Shown here: positions 21,019 to 28,104 of the stretch, one piece after another | Numbering within the stretch: position 1 is the first letter of the stretch | Layout: the number at the start of each line of letters is the position of its first letter | Source: JAKAGE01 sp035541415 | GTDB lineage: Bacteria; Patescibacteriota; Minisyncoccia; UBA6257; 2-01-FULL-56-20 | Assembly (NCBI GenBank): GCA_035541415.1 | Contig: DATKNI010000038.1 | Span: 1-30,990, forward strand | Direction: 5' to 3' | Length of the DNA: 30,990 nt | The notes under the pieces: generated by a model | Told to the model about the DNA's origin: nothing | Database searches by the model: none | Seen by the model: only the letters and a program-made list of their open reading frames with translations | Position numbers and translations under genes: made by a program

Positions 21019-21665
21019 TTTACATCAACGAATGGTTCCCAAATCCGATTGGTACCGACACGTGCAAAGCAAATTGCGGATGGAATGTTGAATGGGTTGA
21101 GCTGTATAACTCCGGCGATGCGCCAGTGAGTTTGAGCGGATGGTCGCTGTGGACGGGCGGCAAGACGAAACCGGTGCCGCTCGGCGGCATCGTGCCTGCG
21201 CACGGCTACGCAATGCTCAAAAAGCCGGATATTAAAATATCTTTAAAAAATACCGATGGTGGATTATGGTTATATGGCCCTGAAGGAAAGCTTGTTGACC
21301 ACGCAGCATTCAAGGGTGCGGCACCTGAAGGGAAAAGCTTCTCGCGCGTGCTCTATAATTCCGCAACGGATAACGTTCCAGGGGCAACCAGCGCGGGCGC
21401 GAACATCCAGGCATTTGCATTTGTGAATCCAACGCCGGGAGCGCGGAATCAAAAAATAAATAATCAGGTTGCGGTGCAGCATCATCCGACAGGCACCCCG
21501 CTTAATCCGCCGATTACCGGAATGGAAATTGCAGGACTCGCGTTCGGCGCGGCACTCACCATTTTTGCGGCATGGGCATACGTCATCAAAACTAATGAAG
21601 CAATATCGAACATTATCTTTCCGCGCAACGCAGGCGATCGGGGAATCGATCGCGCGCCATATTAA
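21015..21665 (+). CDS. Lamin-tail-domain (LTD) protein with C-terminal membrane anchor
   Basis: From ATG 21015 the product is 216 residues. Residues ~3-125 match the LTD beta-sandwich: YINEWFPNPIGTDTC, then VEWVELYNSGDAPVSLSGWSL, HGYAMLKKPDIKISLKNTDGGLWLY and VDHAAFKGAAPEGKSFSRV. A linker leads to one membrane helix (IAGLAFGAALTIFAAWAYVI, ~180-199). LTDs in bacteria usually sit on secreted or surface proteins, yet no signal peptide is present from this start. The frame is open further upstream to 20820, but that stretch crosses the ruvB terminator and is charged and unprotein-like, so it was not used. Either the protein is tail-anchored or its true N-terminus has been lost or frameshifted. 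Its last 71 nt overlap tsaE. Confidence 0.7.
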   Translation: MIYINEWFPNPIGTDTCKANCGWNVEWVELYNSGDAPVSLSGWSLWTGGKTKPVPLGGIVPAHGYAMLKKPDIKISLKNTDGGLWLYGPEGKLVDHAAFKGAAPEGKSFSRVLYNSATDNVPGATSAGANIQAFAFVNPTPGARNQKINNQVAVQHHPTGTPLNPPITGMEIAGLAFGAALTIFAAWAYVIKTNEAISNIIFPRNAGDRGIDRAPY

Positions 21666-22101
21666 GGCGCAAAAAAGTAAAAAGAAAATTGTGGGAAAAG
21701 ACGCTCGCAAAACCGCGCAGCCAAAACACGCCACGGTTTTTGCGCTCACGGGCGAATTGGGCGCCGGGAAAACCACGTTCACCCAAGGATTCCTCAAGGG
21801 CTTCGGCATTAAGAAGCGTGCGCAAAGTCCCACGTTTATTATCATGCGCCGGCACGGGATTCGATCGAGGCCGCACAAGAATATTTACCACGTGGATGCT
21901 TATCGATTAAAGAAAGCCGAGCAGATGAAGGTACTTGAGTTCGAGAAAATTTTGGACGACCCGCGCAATGTTATCCTTATCGAATGGCCGGAGCGGATCA
22001 AAGAGATCTTGCCGAAGCATGCGACGTGGATATCGTTCAAGCACGGCAAAAAAGAGAACGAGCGGATCATCGCCGTGCGCTCCGGACGGAAAAATTATTA
22101 A
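21595..22101 (+). CDS. tsaE: tRNA threonylcarbamoyladenosine biosynthesis ATPase TsaE
   Basis: The 168-residue product shows the TsaE motifs in order: ALTGELGAGKTTFTQGF (Walker A), SPTFIIMRRH (switch region), IYHVDAYRL, and VILIEWPERI near the end. It is the ATPase partner of TsaB and TsaD in making t6A37 on ANN-decoding tRNAs. Residues ~20-45 contain a Lys-rich insertion (KAQKSKKKIVGK) before the P-loop that is longer than in typical homologs. The start MKQYRTL at 21595 is chosen because it begins the conserved fold; the longer open frame upstream is the LTD gene read in another phase. It overlaps that gene by 71 nt. Confidence 0.9.
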   Translation: MKQYRTLSFRATQAIGESIARHIKAQKSKKKIVGKDARKTAQPKHATVFALTGELGAGKTTFTQGFLKGFGIKKRAQSPTFIIMRRHGIRSRPHKNIYHVDAYRLKKAEQMKVLEFEKILDDPRNVILIEWPERIKEILPKHATWISFKHGKKENERIIAVRSGRKNY

Positions 22102-22123
22102 ATTTTGCGAAAATAATTATTGA

Positions 22124-23104
22124 ATGTTTATGAAGCACCTCTTGCTTATCGACGCGAACTCGATCATTCATCGGTCGTTCCACGCATTGCCGCCGCTCAC
22201 GACGCCGGAAGGGAAACCTTCGGGCGCAATCTATGGCATTGCGAGCATCCTCATCAAATTGTGGCGCGAGAACAAACCGGATTACGTTGCGGCGCTCTAT
22301 GACCGCCCCGAGCCGACATTCCGCGACAAGAAATATAAAGAGTATAAAGCCCAGCGTCCGCCTGCAGCGCAGGAGCTCATCGACCAGATCATCGAATCGC
22401 AAAATCTTTTCCATGCATTCGGCGTGAAGACGTTTGATAAGCCGGGCTATGAAGCCGACGACCTCATTGCAACATTTGCAGAAGCGTTTAAAGAAAAAGT
22501 GAGCGATGCAAAACATTTGCAAGTCGTGATCCTCACGGGCGACCGCGACACGCTTCAGCTCGTGGAAGATGATCGCGTCGTCGTGAAGACGTTCAACAAA
22601 GGCGTGAGCGACACGACGATCTACGACGAAAAGGCAGTCGAAGAAAAATATTTTCTCAAGCCGAACCAGCTCATCGACTATAAGGCGCTCGTCGGGGACG
22701 CGTCGGACAACATCAAAGGCGTTCCGGGCGTCGGGCCGAAAACCGCCGTCGATCTCATCAGGCGGTTCGGTACGGTGAAGGACATGTTTGAGCGGCTCAA
22801 GGAAGATCCAAAACTCGAAGCAAAATATGGCAATTTTAAAGCGGAAGCGGAGCTTTCGGAAGAACTCGTCACGCTTGAGCGGCATGTGCCGATTGAGATG
22901 CCGAAGCTCGAAGACCTTGATCCGCATGATGCGTCCGACGACATTACGAAATATTTCCAGGATATGGGATTCATCACCCTGCTTAAAAGATTTTTAATGA
23001 ATGGCGAGCCGGAACCCGTGAAGCCAAAGCGCCACAAGAAAGAGAAGCAGCCCCTTCCCGAAGCCAAAACGAAGCCGAAAAACCCGCAAACACCGCTCTT
23101 TTGA
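22124..23104 (+). CDS. Standalone 5'-3' exonuclease (FEN-like, Pol I N-terminal type)
   Basis: The 326-residue protein matches the 5'-nuclease domain of DNA polymerase I and nothing else. It has LLIDANSIIHRSFHAL, a helical-arch Arg/Lys region (FRDKKYKEYKAQRP), the metal-binding GYEADDLIATFAE and LTGDRDTLQLV, and the helix-3-turn-helix DNA clamp LVGDASDNIKGVPGVGPKTAVDLI. The last ~50 residues are Lys/Pro-rich and disordered. There is no polymerase domain fused. It would remove RNA primers and flaps during Okazaki maturation. ATG 22124 and ATG 22130 are both possible; an AATAAT box six nt before 22124 favours the first. The sensor kinase gene starts 14 nt after the stop. Confidence 0.92.
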   Translation: MFMKHLLLIDANSIIHRSFHALPPLTTPEGKPSGAIYGIASILIKLWRENKPDYVAALYDRPEPTFRDKKYKEYKAQRPPAAQELIDQIIESQNLFHAFGVKTFDKPGYEADDLIATFAEAFKEKVSDAKHLQVVILTGDRDTLQLVEDDRVVVKTFNKGVSDTTIYDEKAVEEKYFLKPNQLIDYKALVGDASDNIKGVPGVGPKTAVDLIRRFGTVKDMFERLKEDPKLEAKYGNFKAEAELSEELVTLERHVPIEMPKLEDLDPHDASDDITKYFQDMGFITLLKRFLMNGEPEPVKPKRHKKEKQPLPEAKTKPKNPQTPLF

Positions 23105-23106
23105 GG

Positions 23107-23112
23107 TATTAT
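23107..23112 (+). promoter_or_regulatory. Sensor kinase -10 element
   Basis: TATTAT ends six nt before ATG 23119, again placing a predicted start on the ATG. It overlaps the start of the 14-nt gap after the exonuclease stop. No -35 is evident. Confidence 0.35.
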
Positions 23113-23118
23113 TAAGGT

Positions 23119-24441
23119 ATGGACCAGATAAAGCGCATCTTTACGTGGCCGGAATTCCAGGTCACGTGGATTCTCGCGGCACTTGTTCTCGCCGCAATCG
23201 CGATGACGGCGGCTTTTGTTCCGTCGCCCATCTCGTGGGTTTCGATCGCCCTCCTCCTCATCGTGCTCATTCTGGTTTTCACGAGCATGTACAAATCCGC
23301 GTCGATTGACCGCGACACGAACGTCGAACGGAACGAACTCAAGAGCATTTTGGCGAGCATCAATGATGCCCTCATCGTGTATGAGCGCGACTTCAAGGTG
23401 ATCTTCTTCAATCCCGCCGCGGAGCGCATGTTCAAGCTCCAGGCAAAAAATGTTCTGGGGCACGCGATCTCGCCGCGCGATATCGAGCGCGAAGGATGGC
23501 GCGTGCTTACGCAGGTGATGTTCCCGTCGCTCGCACCGCGCGTCATTTCGCGATCGAAAGAAGGGGATTTGCCGCAAATCGTCGACGCGTCGTTCACCGA
23601 TCCGCCGCTCGAGTTTCGCATCGCCACTGCGCCGGTCGCTGATGAGAACGGCAACACGCTTGCGTTCCTCAAAATTATCCGCGATCGCACGGCGCAGATC
23701 ACCGCAATCAGGTCGCGCAGCGAATTTATCACCGTTGCGTCGCACCAATTGCGCGGCCCGGTGACCGACATCAACTGGGCGCTTCAGTCGCTTTCGTCGG
23801 CGAACGAACTTTCCGACACGAACAAACTCATCGTGGAGAACGCCGCTGCCGCATCAAACAATCTTTTGCGCCGCATCGAAGATCTTTTGAATATCGCCAA
23901 GATGGAAGACGGCCAGTTTGGCTATCAGTTTAAGGAAGCGTCCGTCGAAGACTTCATTAGCACGGTGTTGACCGACGTTTTGCCCGCAGCGAACAAGGCA
24001 GGCATTAAAATATTCTTCGATCGCCCCCAGGAACCGCTTCCGCACGTGATGATCGACGCCAAGCGCCTGTCGCTCGCGCTCGTAAACCTGCTCGAGAACG
24101 CGATCCGCTACAACATTGAGAACGGCGAGGTGTTCGTGAAGGCGGACGTCATGCCCGGGAAGCCGTTCCTCGTGGTTTCGGTGCGGGATACGGGCATCGG
24201 CATTCCGCCGGAAGCTCGCGAAAAACTTTTCACGAAATTTTACCGCGCCGACAACGCCCTCAAACTACAAACCGAAGGCTCCGGCCTCGGCCTCTACATT
24301 GCAAAGAGCATCGTTGCGGCCCACGGCGGCCAAATCTGGGTGGATTCGGAGTTCAACCGCGGCACCACGGTCTCCTTTGCCCTCCCGACCGACCCCGAAC
24401 TCATCCCAAAGCGCGAGATGGGGATTGAAGACCTCTTCTAA
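23119..24441 (+). CDS. Membrane sensor histidine kinase with PAS domain
   Basis: The 440-residue protein has two membrane helices near the start (~15-33 and ~39-57) with almost no external loop, so it likely senses within or inside the membrane. A PAS domain (~75-190, with SINDALIVYERDFKVIFFNPAAERMF) leads to the HisKA helix with the phospho-acceptor His209 in SEFITVASHQLRGP. The ATPase domain has the N box (ALVNLLENAIRYN), G1 (VRDTGIGIPPE), F box (KLFTKFYRAD) and G2 (GSGLGLYIAKSI). No response regulator gene is in the window, so it is an orphan here. It lies between the exonuclease and pyrG genes. Confidence 0.93.
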   Translation: MDQIKRIFTWPEFQVTWILAALVLAAIAMTAAFVPSPISWVSIALLLIVLILVFTSMYKSASIDRDTNVERNELKSILASINDALIVYERDFKVIFFNPAAERMFKLQAKNVLGHAISPRDIEREGWRVLTQVMFPSLAPRVISRSKEGDLPQIVDASFTDPPLEFRIATAPVADENGNTLAFLKIIRDRTAQITAIRSRSEFITVASHQLRGPVTDINWALQSLSSANELSDTNKLIVENAAAASNNLLRRIEDLLNIAKMEDGQFGYQFKEASVEDFISTVLTDVLPAANKAGIKIFFDRPQEPLPHVMIDAKRLSLALVNLLENAIRYNIENGEVFVKADVMPGKPFLVVSVRDTGIGIPPEAREKLFTKFYRADNALKLQTEGSGLGLYIAKSIVAAHGGQIWVDSEFNRGTTVSFALPTDPELIPKREMGIEDLF

Positions 24442-24505
24442 CCCCTTTTGCGCCCCCGAGGTTTGGTGTACACTGTAGATGTATTTTTTGTAATAATTTT
24501 TTTCT

Positions 24506-26233
24506 ATGCCCTCGCGCACGAGCTCAAACAAAAAAAAGAAAAAGAACCAGCTTCGGAAATATATTTTCATCGTTGGAGGCGTGATGTCCGGCGTCGGCAA
24601 GGGAGTCGCATCGGCATCGATCAGCAAAATCCTCCAGTCCCGGGGATTCGAAGTCACCGCCATCAAAATCGACCCGTATGTAAACGTTGATGCGGGCACC
24701 ATGAACCCCACCGAACACGGTGAGGTTTTTGTTTTGAACGACGGAACGGAATGCGACCAGGATATGGGCAATTACGAGCGCTTTTTGGACCGCGATTTGA
24801 GCGGCGTGAACTACATGACGACGGGCAGCATCTACAAAACCGTCATCGAGCGCGAGCGGAGCATGGGTTACGGCGGGAAATCGGTGAGCGTCGTGCCTTA
24901 CATCCCGCTTGAAGTCATCCGCCGCATCGAAGTCGCGGCCCAGCTTGCGAAAGCCGACGTCACCATCACCGAAGTCGGCGGCACGGCAGGCGAATACGAA
25001 AACATTTTGTTTCTCGAGGCGGTCCGGATGATGCGCATCAAGCATCCGGAAGACGTCGCCGTCGTTCTCGTGAGCCATCTCCCGATCATGAGCGATGACA
25101 GCGAACTCAAGACCAAGCCGACTCAGCATGCGGTGCGCGCGCTGAACTCCGTCGGGCTCCAGCCGGACATCATCTTGGCCCGCGCAAAGTATCCGCTCGA
25201 TGACAAGCGCAAGGAAAAAATCGCGTTCAACTGCAACGTGCGGGAAAAAGACGTGATCTCGGCGCCGGACGTCGCAAGCTTGTATGATGTGCCGATCAAT
25301 TTCGAGAAAGACCATCTCGGCGATTCCATTTTGGAAAAATTGCACGTCAAACCCCCGAAGAAAGATCTCAAAGAGTGGCGCGCGCTCGCGGACCGCATCC
25401 GCCACGCGCACGATGTCGTAAAAATCGGCATCGTCGGCAAATATTTTTCGACCGGAAAATTTATTTTGGCCGACTCATACATTTCCGTCATCGAAGCAAT
25501 CAAGCACTCGGCGTCGTACTGGGGCGTGAAGCCGCAGATCAAATGGCTCGACTCGGAGGCTTTCGAGCACGGCGAGGGAGCGCTCCGCGAACTTGAGCAG
25601 TATGACGGCATCATCGTTCCGGGAGGTTTTGGGAGCCGCGGCATTGAAGGCAAATTAAACGCCATCCGGTATTGCCGCGAGAACAAGATTCCGTATTTGG
25701 GCCTGTGCTACGGCATGCAATTGGCCGTCGTGGAATTCGCCCGCGATATGCTCAAAATGAAGGGCGCAAACACGACGGAAGTTGATCCAAAAACCAAATA
25801 TCCGGTGATCGACATCCTGCCCGAACAGAAGAAATTGATGGAAGAGAAGAACTACGGCGGCACGATGCGGCTTGGCGCATACCCTGCCATATTGAGGAAA
25901 GGGACGTTGGCCGAGCGGGCCTACGGCACCGATAAGATCTCCGAGCGCCACCGCCATCGGTTCGAAGTGAATCCGGCATTCATTAAAAAAATCGAAAAAG
26001 CCGGGATGGTGTTTTCCGGCCAGTCGCCGGACCGCCGCCTCATGGAAGTGATGGAACTGCCCCGCGAGATGCATCCGTTCTTTATGGGTTCGCAGTTCCA
26101 TCCCGAACTCACGTCGCGCCCGCTGCGCCCGAGTCCGTTATTCCGCGAATTTTTGAAAGCGGCATCCGACCGCGCGTCGGTTCCCGCAAAGGCTGGCGTG
26201 ACTATTTTTGGGAAACAGTTCGTGAGGAAATGA
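24506..26233 (+). CDS. pyrG: CTP synthase
   Basis: The 575-residue protein has the synthase domain (YIFIVGGVMSGVGKGVASAS P-loop, IKIDPYVNVDAGTMNPTEHGEVFVLNDG, VPYIPLEVI, EVGGTAGEYENILFLEA) and the C-terminal class I glutamine amidotransferase domain (IIVPGGFGSRG, nucleophile Cys in YLGLCYGMQ, and FHPEL with the catalytic His-Glu). It makes CTP from UTP, glutamine and ATP. The first ~17 residues form a Ser/Lys-rich extension (SSNKKKKKNQLRK) before the usual start, and about 20 extra residues follow the last conserved helix. The stop overlaps the holA start as ATGA. Upstream, an AATAAT lies eight nt before the ATG. Confidence 0.97.
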   Translation: MPSRTSSNKKKKKNQLRKYIFIVGGVMSGVGKGVASASISKILQSRGFEVTAIKIDPYVNVDAGTMNPTEHGEVFVLNDGTECDQDMGNYERFLDRDLSGVNYMTTGSIYKTVIERERSMGYGGKSVSVVPYIPLEVIRRIEVAAQLAKADVTITEVGGTAGEYENILFLEAVRMMRIKHPEDVAVVLVSHLPIMSDDSELKTKPTQHAVRALNSVGLQPDIILARAKYPLDDKRKEKIAFNCNVREKDVISAPDVASLYDVPINFEKDHLGDSILEKLHVKPPKKDLKEWRALADRIRHAHDVVKIGIVGKYFSTGKFILADSYISVIEAIKHSASYWGVKPQIKWLDSEAFEHGEGALRELEQYDGIIVPGGFGSRGIEGKLNAIRYCRENKIPYLGLCYGMQLAVVEFARDMLKMKGANTTEVDPKTKYPVIDILPEQKKLMEEKNYGGTMRLGAYPAILRKGTLAERAYGTDKISERHRHRFEVNPAFIKKIEKAGMVFSGQSPDRRLMEVMELPREMHPFFMGSQFHPELTSRPLRPSPLFREFLKAASDRASVPAKAGVTIFGKQFVRK

Positions 26234-27099
26234 TCATTTTCTTGTACGGCCCCGATGATTATCGACGCTCGCAAAAAAAGCGGGCGATCATTTCGGAATT
26301 CGAGAAAAAACGCTCCGAGCTCGGCCTCGGCTATTTTGATCTCGAGGAAAAAACTGCGCTCGATGACCTCGGCGGATTTTTGCGCAACATTCCCATGTTC
26401 GAATCCGCGCGCCTCGCTGTTTTGGAAAATACTTTCGAAATTCCCGCCGAGAAACTCGCCGCTGTTTTAAAGCCGATGGCGAACGAAAAAGGCATCCAGG
26501 TTTTGATCGCCGAGCGCGATAAGCCGTTGAAGGCGCTCGCGTTCCTGCTCGAGAAGCCGGTGCTCTCCCAAAAATTTGAAACGATGGAAAGCGCGGACTT
26601 TGCGCGATACATAAAAGAGCAGGCGCAGGAGCGCGGCATTGCGCTCGCCGATACGGCCGCACTGTTCCTCGCGACCGTTTATGCCGGCCAAACGTGGGCG
26701 GCGATCACGGAGCTCGACAAAATTGCTTCGTTGAAAGGGATCGCGGCGTCGGGGGTTTCGGTCGCACCGGCGGTTTCGACACCGGCGGCTTCGTCTTCCG
26801 GCGACGGTTCCAAATTTGCGACCTTGATCACGGTTGATAAAAAAGATCTCGACCAGCTCGATCTTGAGATTGCGCCTAACTACTGGGCTCTATTGAACGG
26901 GCTGAAAAGTTTCGACGTTCGCAATCGGTTGGCGGCACTTGAAAAGCTTTTCTCCATGAATGACCCGGCGCCAAAGATATTTAATATCCTGTCCGCCCAG
27001 GCGGGGGATCGCATGCCGCGCATGGCGGAATATGACCGCGCGGTAAAGTCCGGAAAACTTGAATACGAAGAAGCGCTCCTCGATTTCGTTTTGGGGTAA
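26230..27099 (+). CDS. holA: DNA polymerase III delta subunit (HolA)
   Basis: The 289-residue product opens MIIFLYGPDDYRR, the degenerate P-loop region typical of HolA. FLRNIPMFESARLAVLEN, a QVLIAERDKPLKALAFLLEK segment, and the C-terminal helical collar with NYWALLNGLKSFDVRNRLAALEKL follow. Delta opens the beta clamp (dnaN, same window) as part of the clamp loader. It lacks Walker A, as expected for the family. A ~30-residue Ala/Ser/Val/Gly-rich insertion (~175-205) lies between the second and third domains; family length is usually ~330. It overlaps pyrG by four nt (ATGA), indicating coupled translation, and ends at a terminator. Confidence 0.85.
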   Translation: MIIFLYGPDDYRRSQKKRAIISEFEKKRSELGLGYFDLEEKTALDDLGGFLRNIPMFESARLAVLENTFEIPAEKLAAVLKPMANEKGIQVLIAERDKPLKALAFLLEKPVLSQKFETMESADFARYIKEQAQERGIALADTAALFLATVYAGQTWAAITELDKIASLKGIAASGVSVAPAVSTPAASSSGDGSKFATLITVDKKDLDQLDLEIAPNYWALLNGLKSFDVRNRLAALEKLFSMNDPAPKIFNILSAQAGDRMPRMAEYDRAVKSGKLEYEEALLDFVLG

Positions 27100-27102
27100 A
27101 CA

Positions 27103-27125
27103 AAAACGGCCGGTTAGGCCGTTTT
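27103..27125. terminator. Bidirectional terminator between holA and rpsT
   Basis: AAAACGGCC (27103-27111) pairs with GGCCGTTTT (27117-27125) around GGTTA. The rpsT stop codon lies in the loop region, so both convergent genes share the hairpin. Confidence 0.85.
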
Positions 27126-27374
27126 GATCAATTTGGAGAGCCGCGATTTCATTCGCGAAGCTTTGTTCTTTTCGATAACCTTCGTTTTAGCGGCTTTATC
27201 GAGCGCTTTGAAAACGAGCGGCAGGGTCTTTGCGGCTTCCGCGCCATTCTTCGCGGCAACAAGTTTGCGGTATTTCACCACGAGTTTCTTGTAGGCTTCG
27301 CGCTTCTTGGCATTCCGCGCACGATTGGTGCGGTTTTGGCGGAGGGCTTTCTTTGCAGATGATGTGATCGGCAT
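27114..27374 (-). CDS. rpsT: 30S ribosomal protein S20
   Basis: The 86-residue, Lys/Arg/Ala-rich helical product (MPITSSAKKALRQNRTNRAR start; NKASRMKSRLSKLIK end) matches S20 in length and in its SAKKxxRQ and KNKAxRxKSRL motifs. It binds 16S rRNA near its 5' domain. The start at 27374 is fixed by the conserved N-terminus; a longer open frame upstream overlaps ruvA and is rejected. It is divergent from ruvA, with both promoters in a 102-nt gap. Confidence 0.96.
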   Translation of the reverse strand: MPITSSAKKALRQNRTNRARNAKKREAYKKLVVKYRKLVAAKNGAEAAKTLPLVFKALDKAAKTKVIEKNKASRMKSRLSKLIKTA

Positions 27375-27381
27375 AGGGCTA

Positions 27382-27410
27382 AGAATAGCGGAAAGCCGCG
27401 AGTATTGCAA
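27382..27410 (-). promoter_or_regulatory. rpsT promoter, leaderless start predicted
   Basis: On the minus strand TTGCAA (27405-27410) is followed after 17 nt by TATTCT (27382-27387), which ends seven nt before the ATG at 27374. Spacing is ideal. Confidence 0.65.
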
Positions 27411-27441
27411 GAGGCGGACTCGCTCCACCGGCGCGGTTTTA

Positions 27442-27470
27442 TTATCATGCGCCGGGTTTCGCTCTATAAT
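27442..27470 (+). promoter_or_regulatory. ruvA promoter, leaderless start predicted
   Basis: TTATCA (27442-27447) is followed after 17 nt by a perfect TATAAT (27465-27470), which ends six nt before ATG 27477. Confidence 0.7.
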
Positions 27471-27476
27471 AGAGAT

Positions 27477-28058
27477 ATGTTGTACAGCGTCGAGGGGAAA
27501 CTTGCATTGAAGTCGGGGAACTTCGCCGTGGTGGAGACGGGCGGATTTGGCATTAAACTTTACGTGAGCGGGGAGACGATGAAGGCTTTGCCCGCAATCG
27601 CCGCCGCCGTGAAGTTTTTCACGTATCTTTACGTGCGCGAGGACATTTTCGATCTCTATGGTTTTGCGACGGAAGACGAGCTGCACTTTTTCCAAATGCT
27701 CATTTCGGTTTCGGGCATCGGGCCGAAGTCGGCACTCTCAATCCTCGACGTCGCACCCCTCAAAGAGCTTTCCGCGGCGATCAAAGAAGGCCGTCCGGAC
27801 CTGCTCACCCGCGCTTCGGGCATCGGGCGCAAGACGGCCGAGCGCGTGATTGTTGAGCTCAAAGGCAAAGTGGAATCGGCCAAGTCGGGACTTGTGGTTG
27901 AAAAAATGGAAGTGGACGCCGATCTCATCGAGGCGCTCGTCGGCCTCGGATATAGAAAAGAGGAGGCTCGCATGGCGCTCAGCAAAATCGACATGAAAGT
28001 CACGGGGACCGAGAATCGGCTCAAAGCCGCGCTCGTCGTTTTGAGCAAAAAATCATAA
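27477..28058 (+). CDS. ruvA: Holliday junction DNA-binding protein RuvA
   Basis: The 193-residue product has the RuvA domains: an OB fold (~1-62, MLYSVEGKLALKSGNFAVVETGGFG), two helix-hairpin-helix motifs (VSGIGPKSALSIL, ~75-87; ASGIGRKTAERVIVELKGK, ~110-128), and the flexible C-terminal domain III (ADLIEALVGLGYRKEEARMALSKI) that contacts RuvB. Tetramers hold the junction square-planar. The start at 27477 is preferred over an open upstream frame because it begins the conserved fold and lies six nt after a TATAAT box. ruvA is usually next to ruvB; here ruvB is 6.7 kb upstream. Confidence 0.96.
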   Translation: MLYSVEGKLALKSGNFAVVETGGFGIKLYVSGETMKALPAIAAAVKFFTYLYVREDIFDLYGFATEDELHFFQMLISVSGIGPKSALSILDVAPLKELSAAIKEGRPDLLTRASGIGRKTAERVIVELKGKVESAKSGLVVEKMEVDADLIEALVGLGYRKEEARMALSKIDMKVTGTENRLKAALVVLSKKS

Positions 28059-28104
28059 GTCAAAACTTTTTTTAGAAATTTTTAATATGTAACCGCTCTT
28101 TTGC

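Noticed and set aside
22678..23748. 356-codon minus-strand frame spanning the exonuclease and kinase genes
   Set aside because: It crosses two well-supported genes on the opposite strand, and its Arg-rich composition is typical of antisense shadow.
24524..25411. 295-codon minus-strand frame within pyrG
   Set aside because: Antisense to highly conserved CTP synthase sequence.
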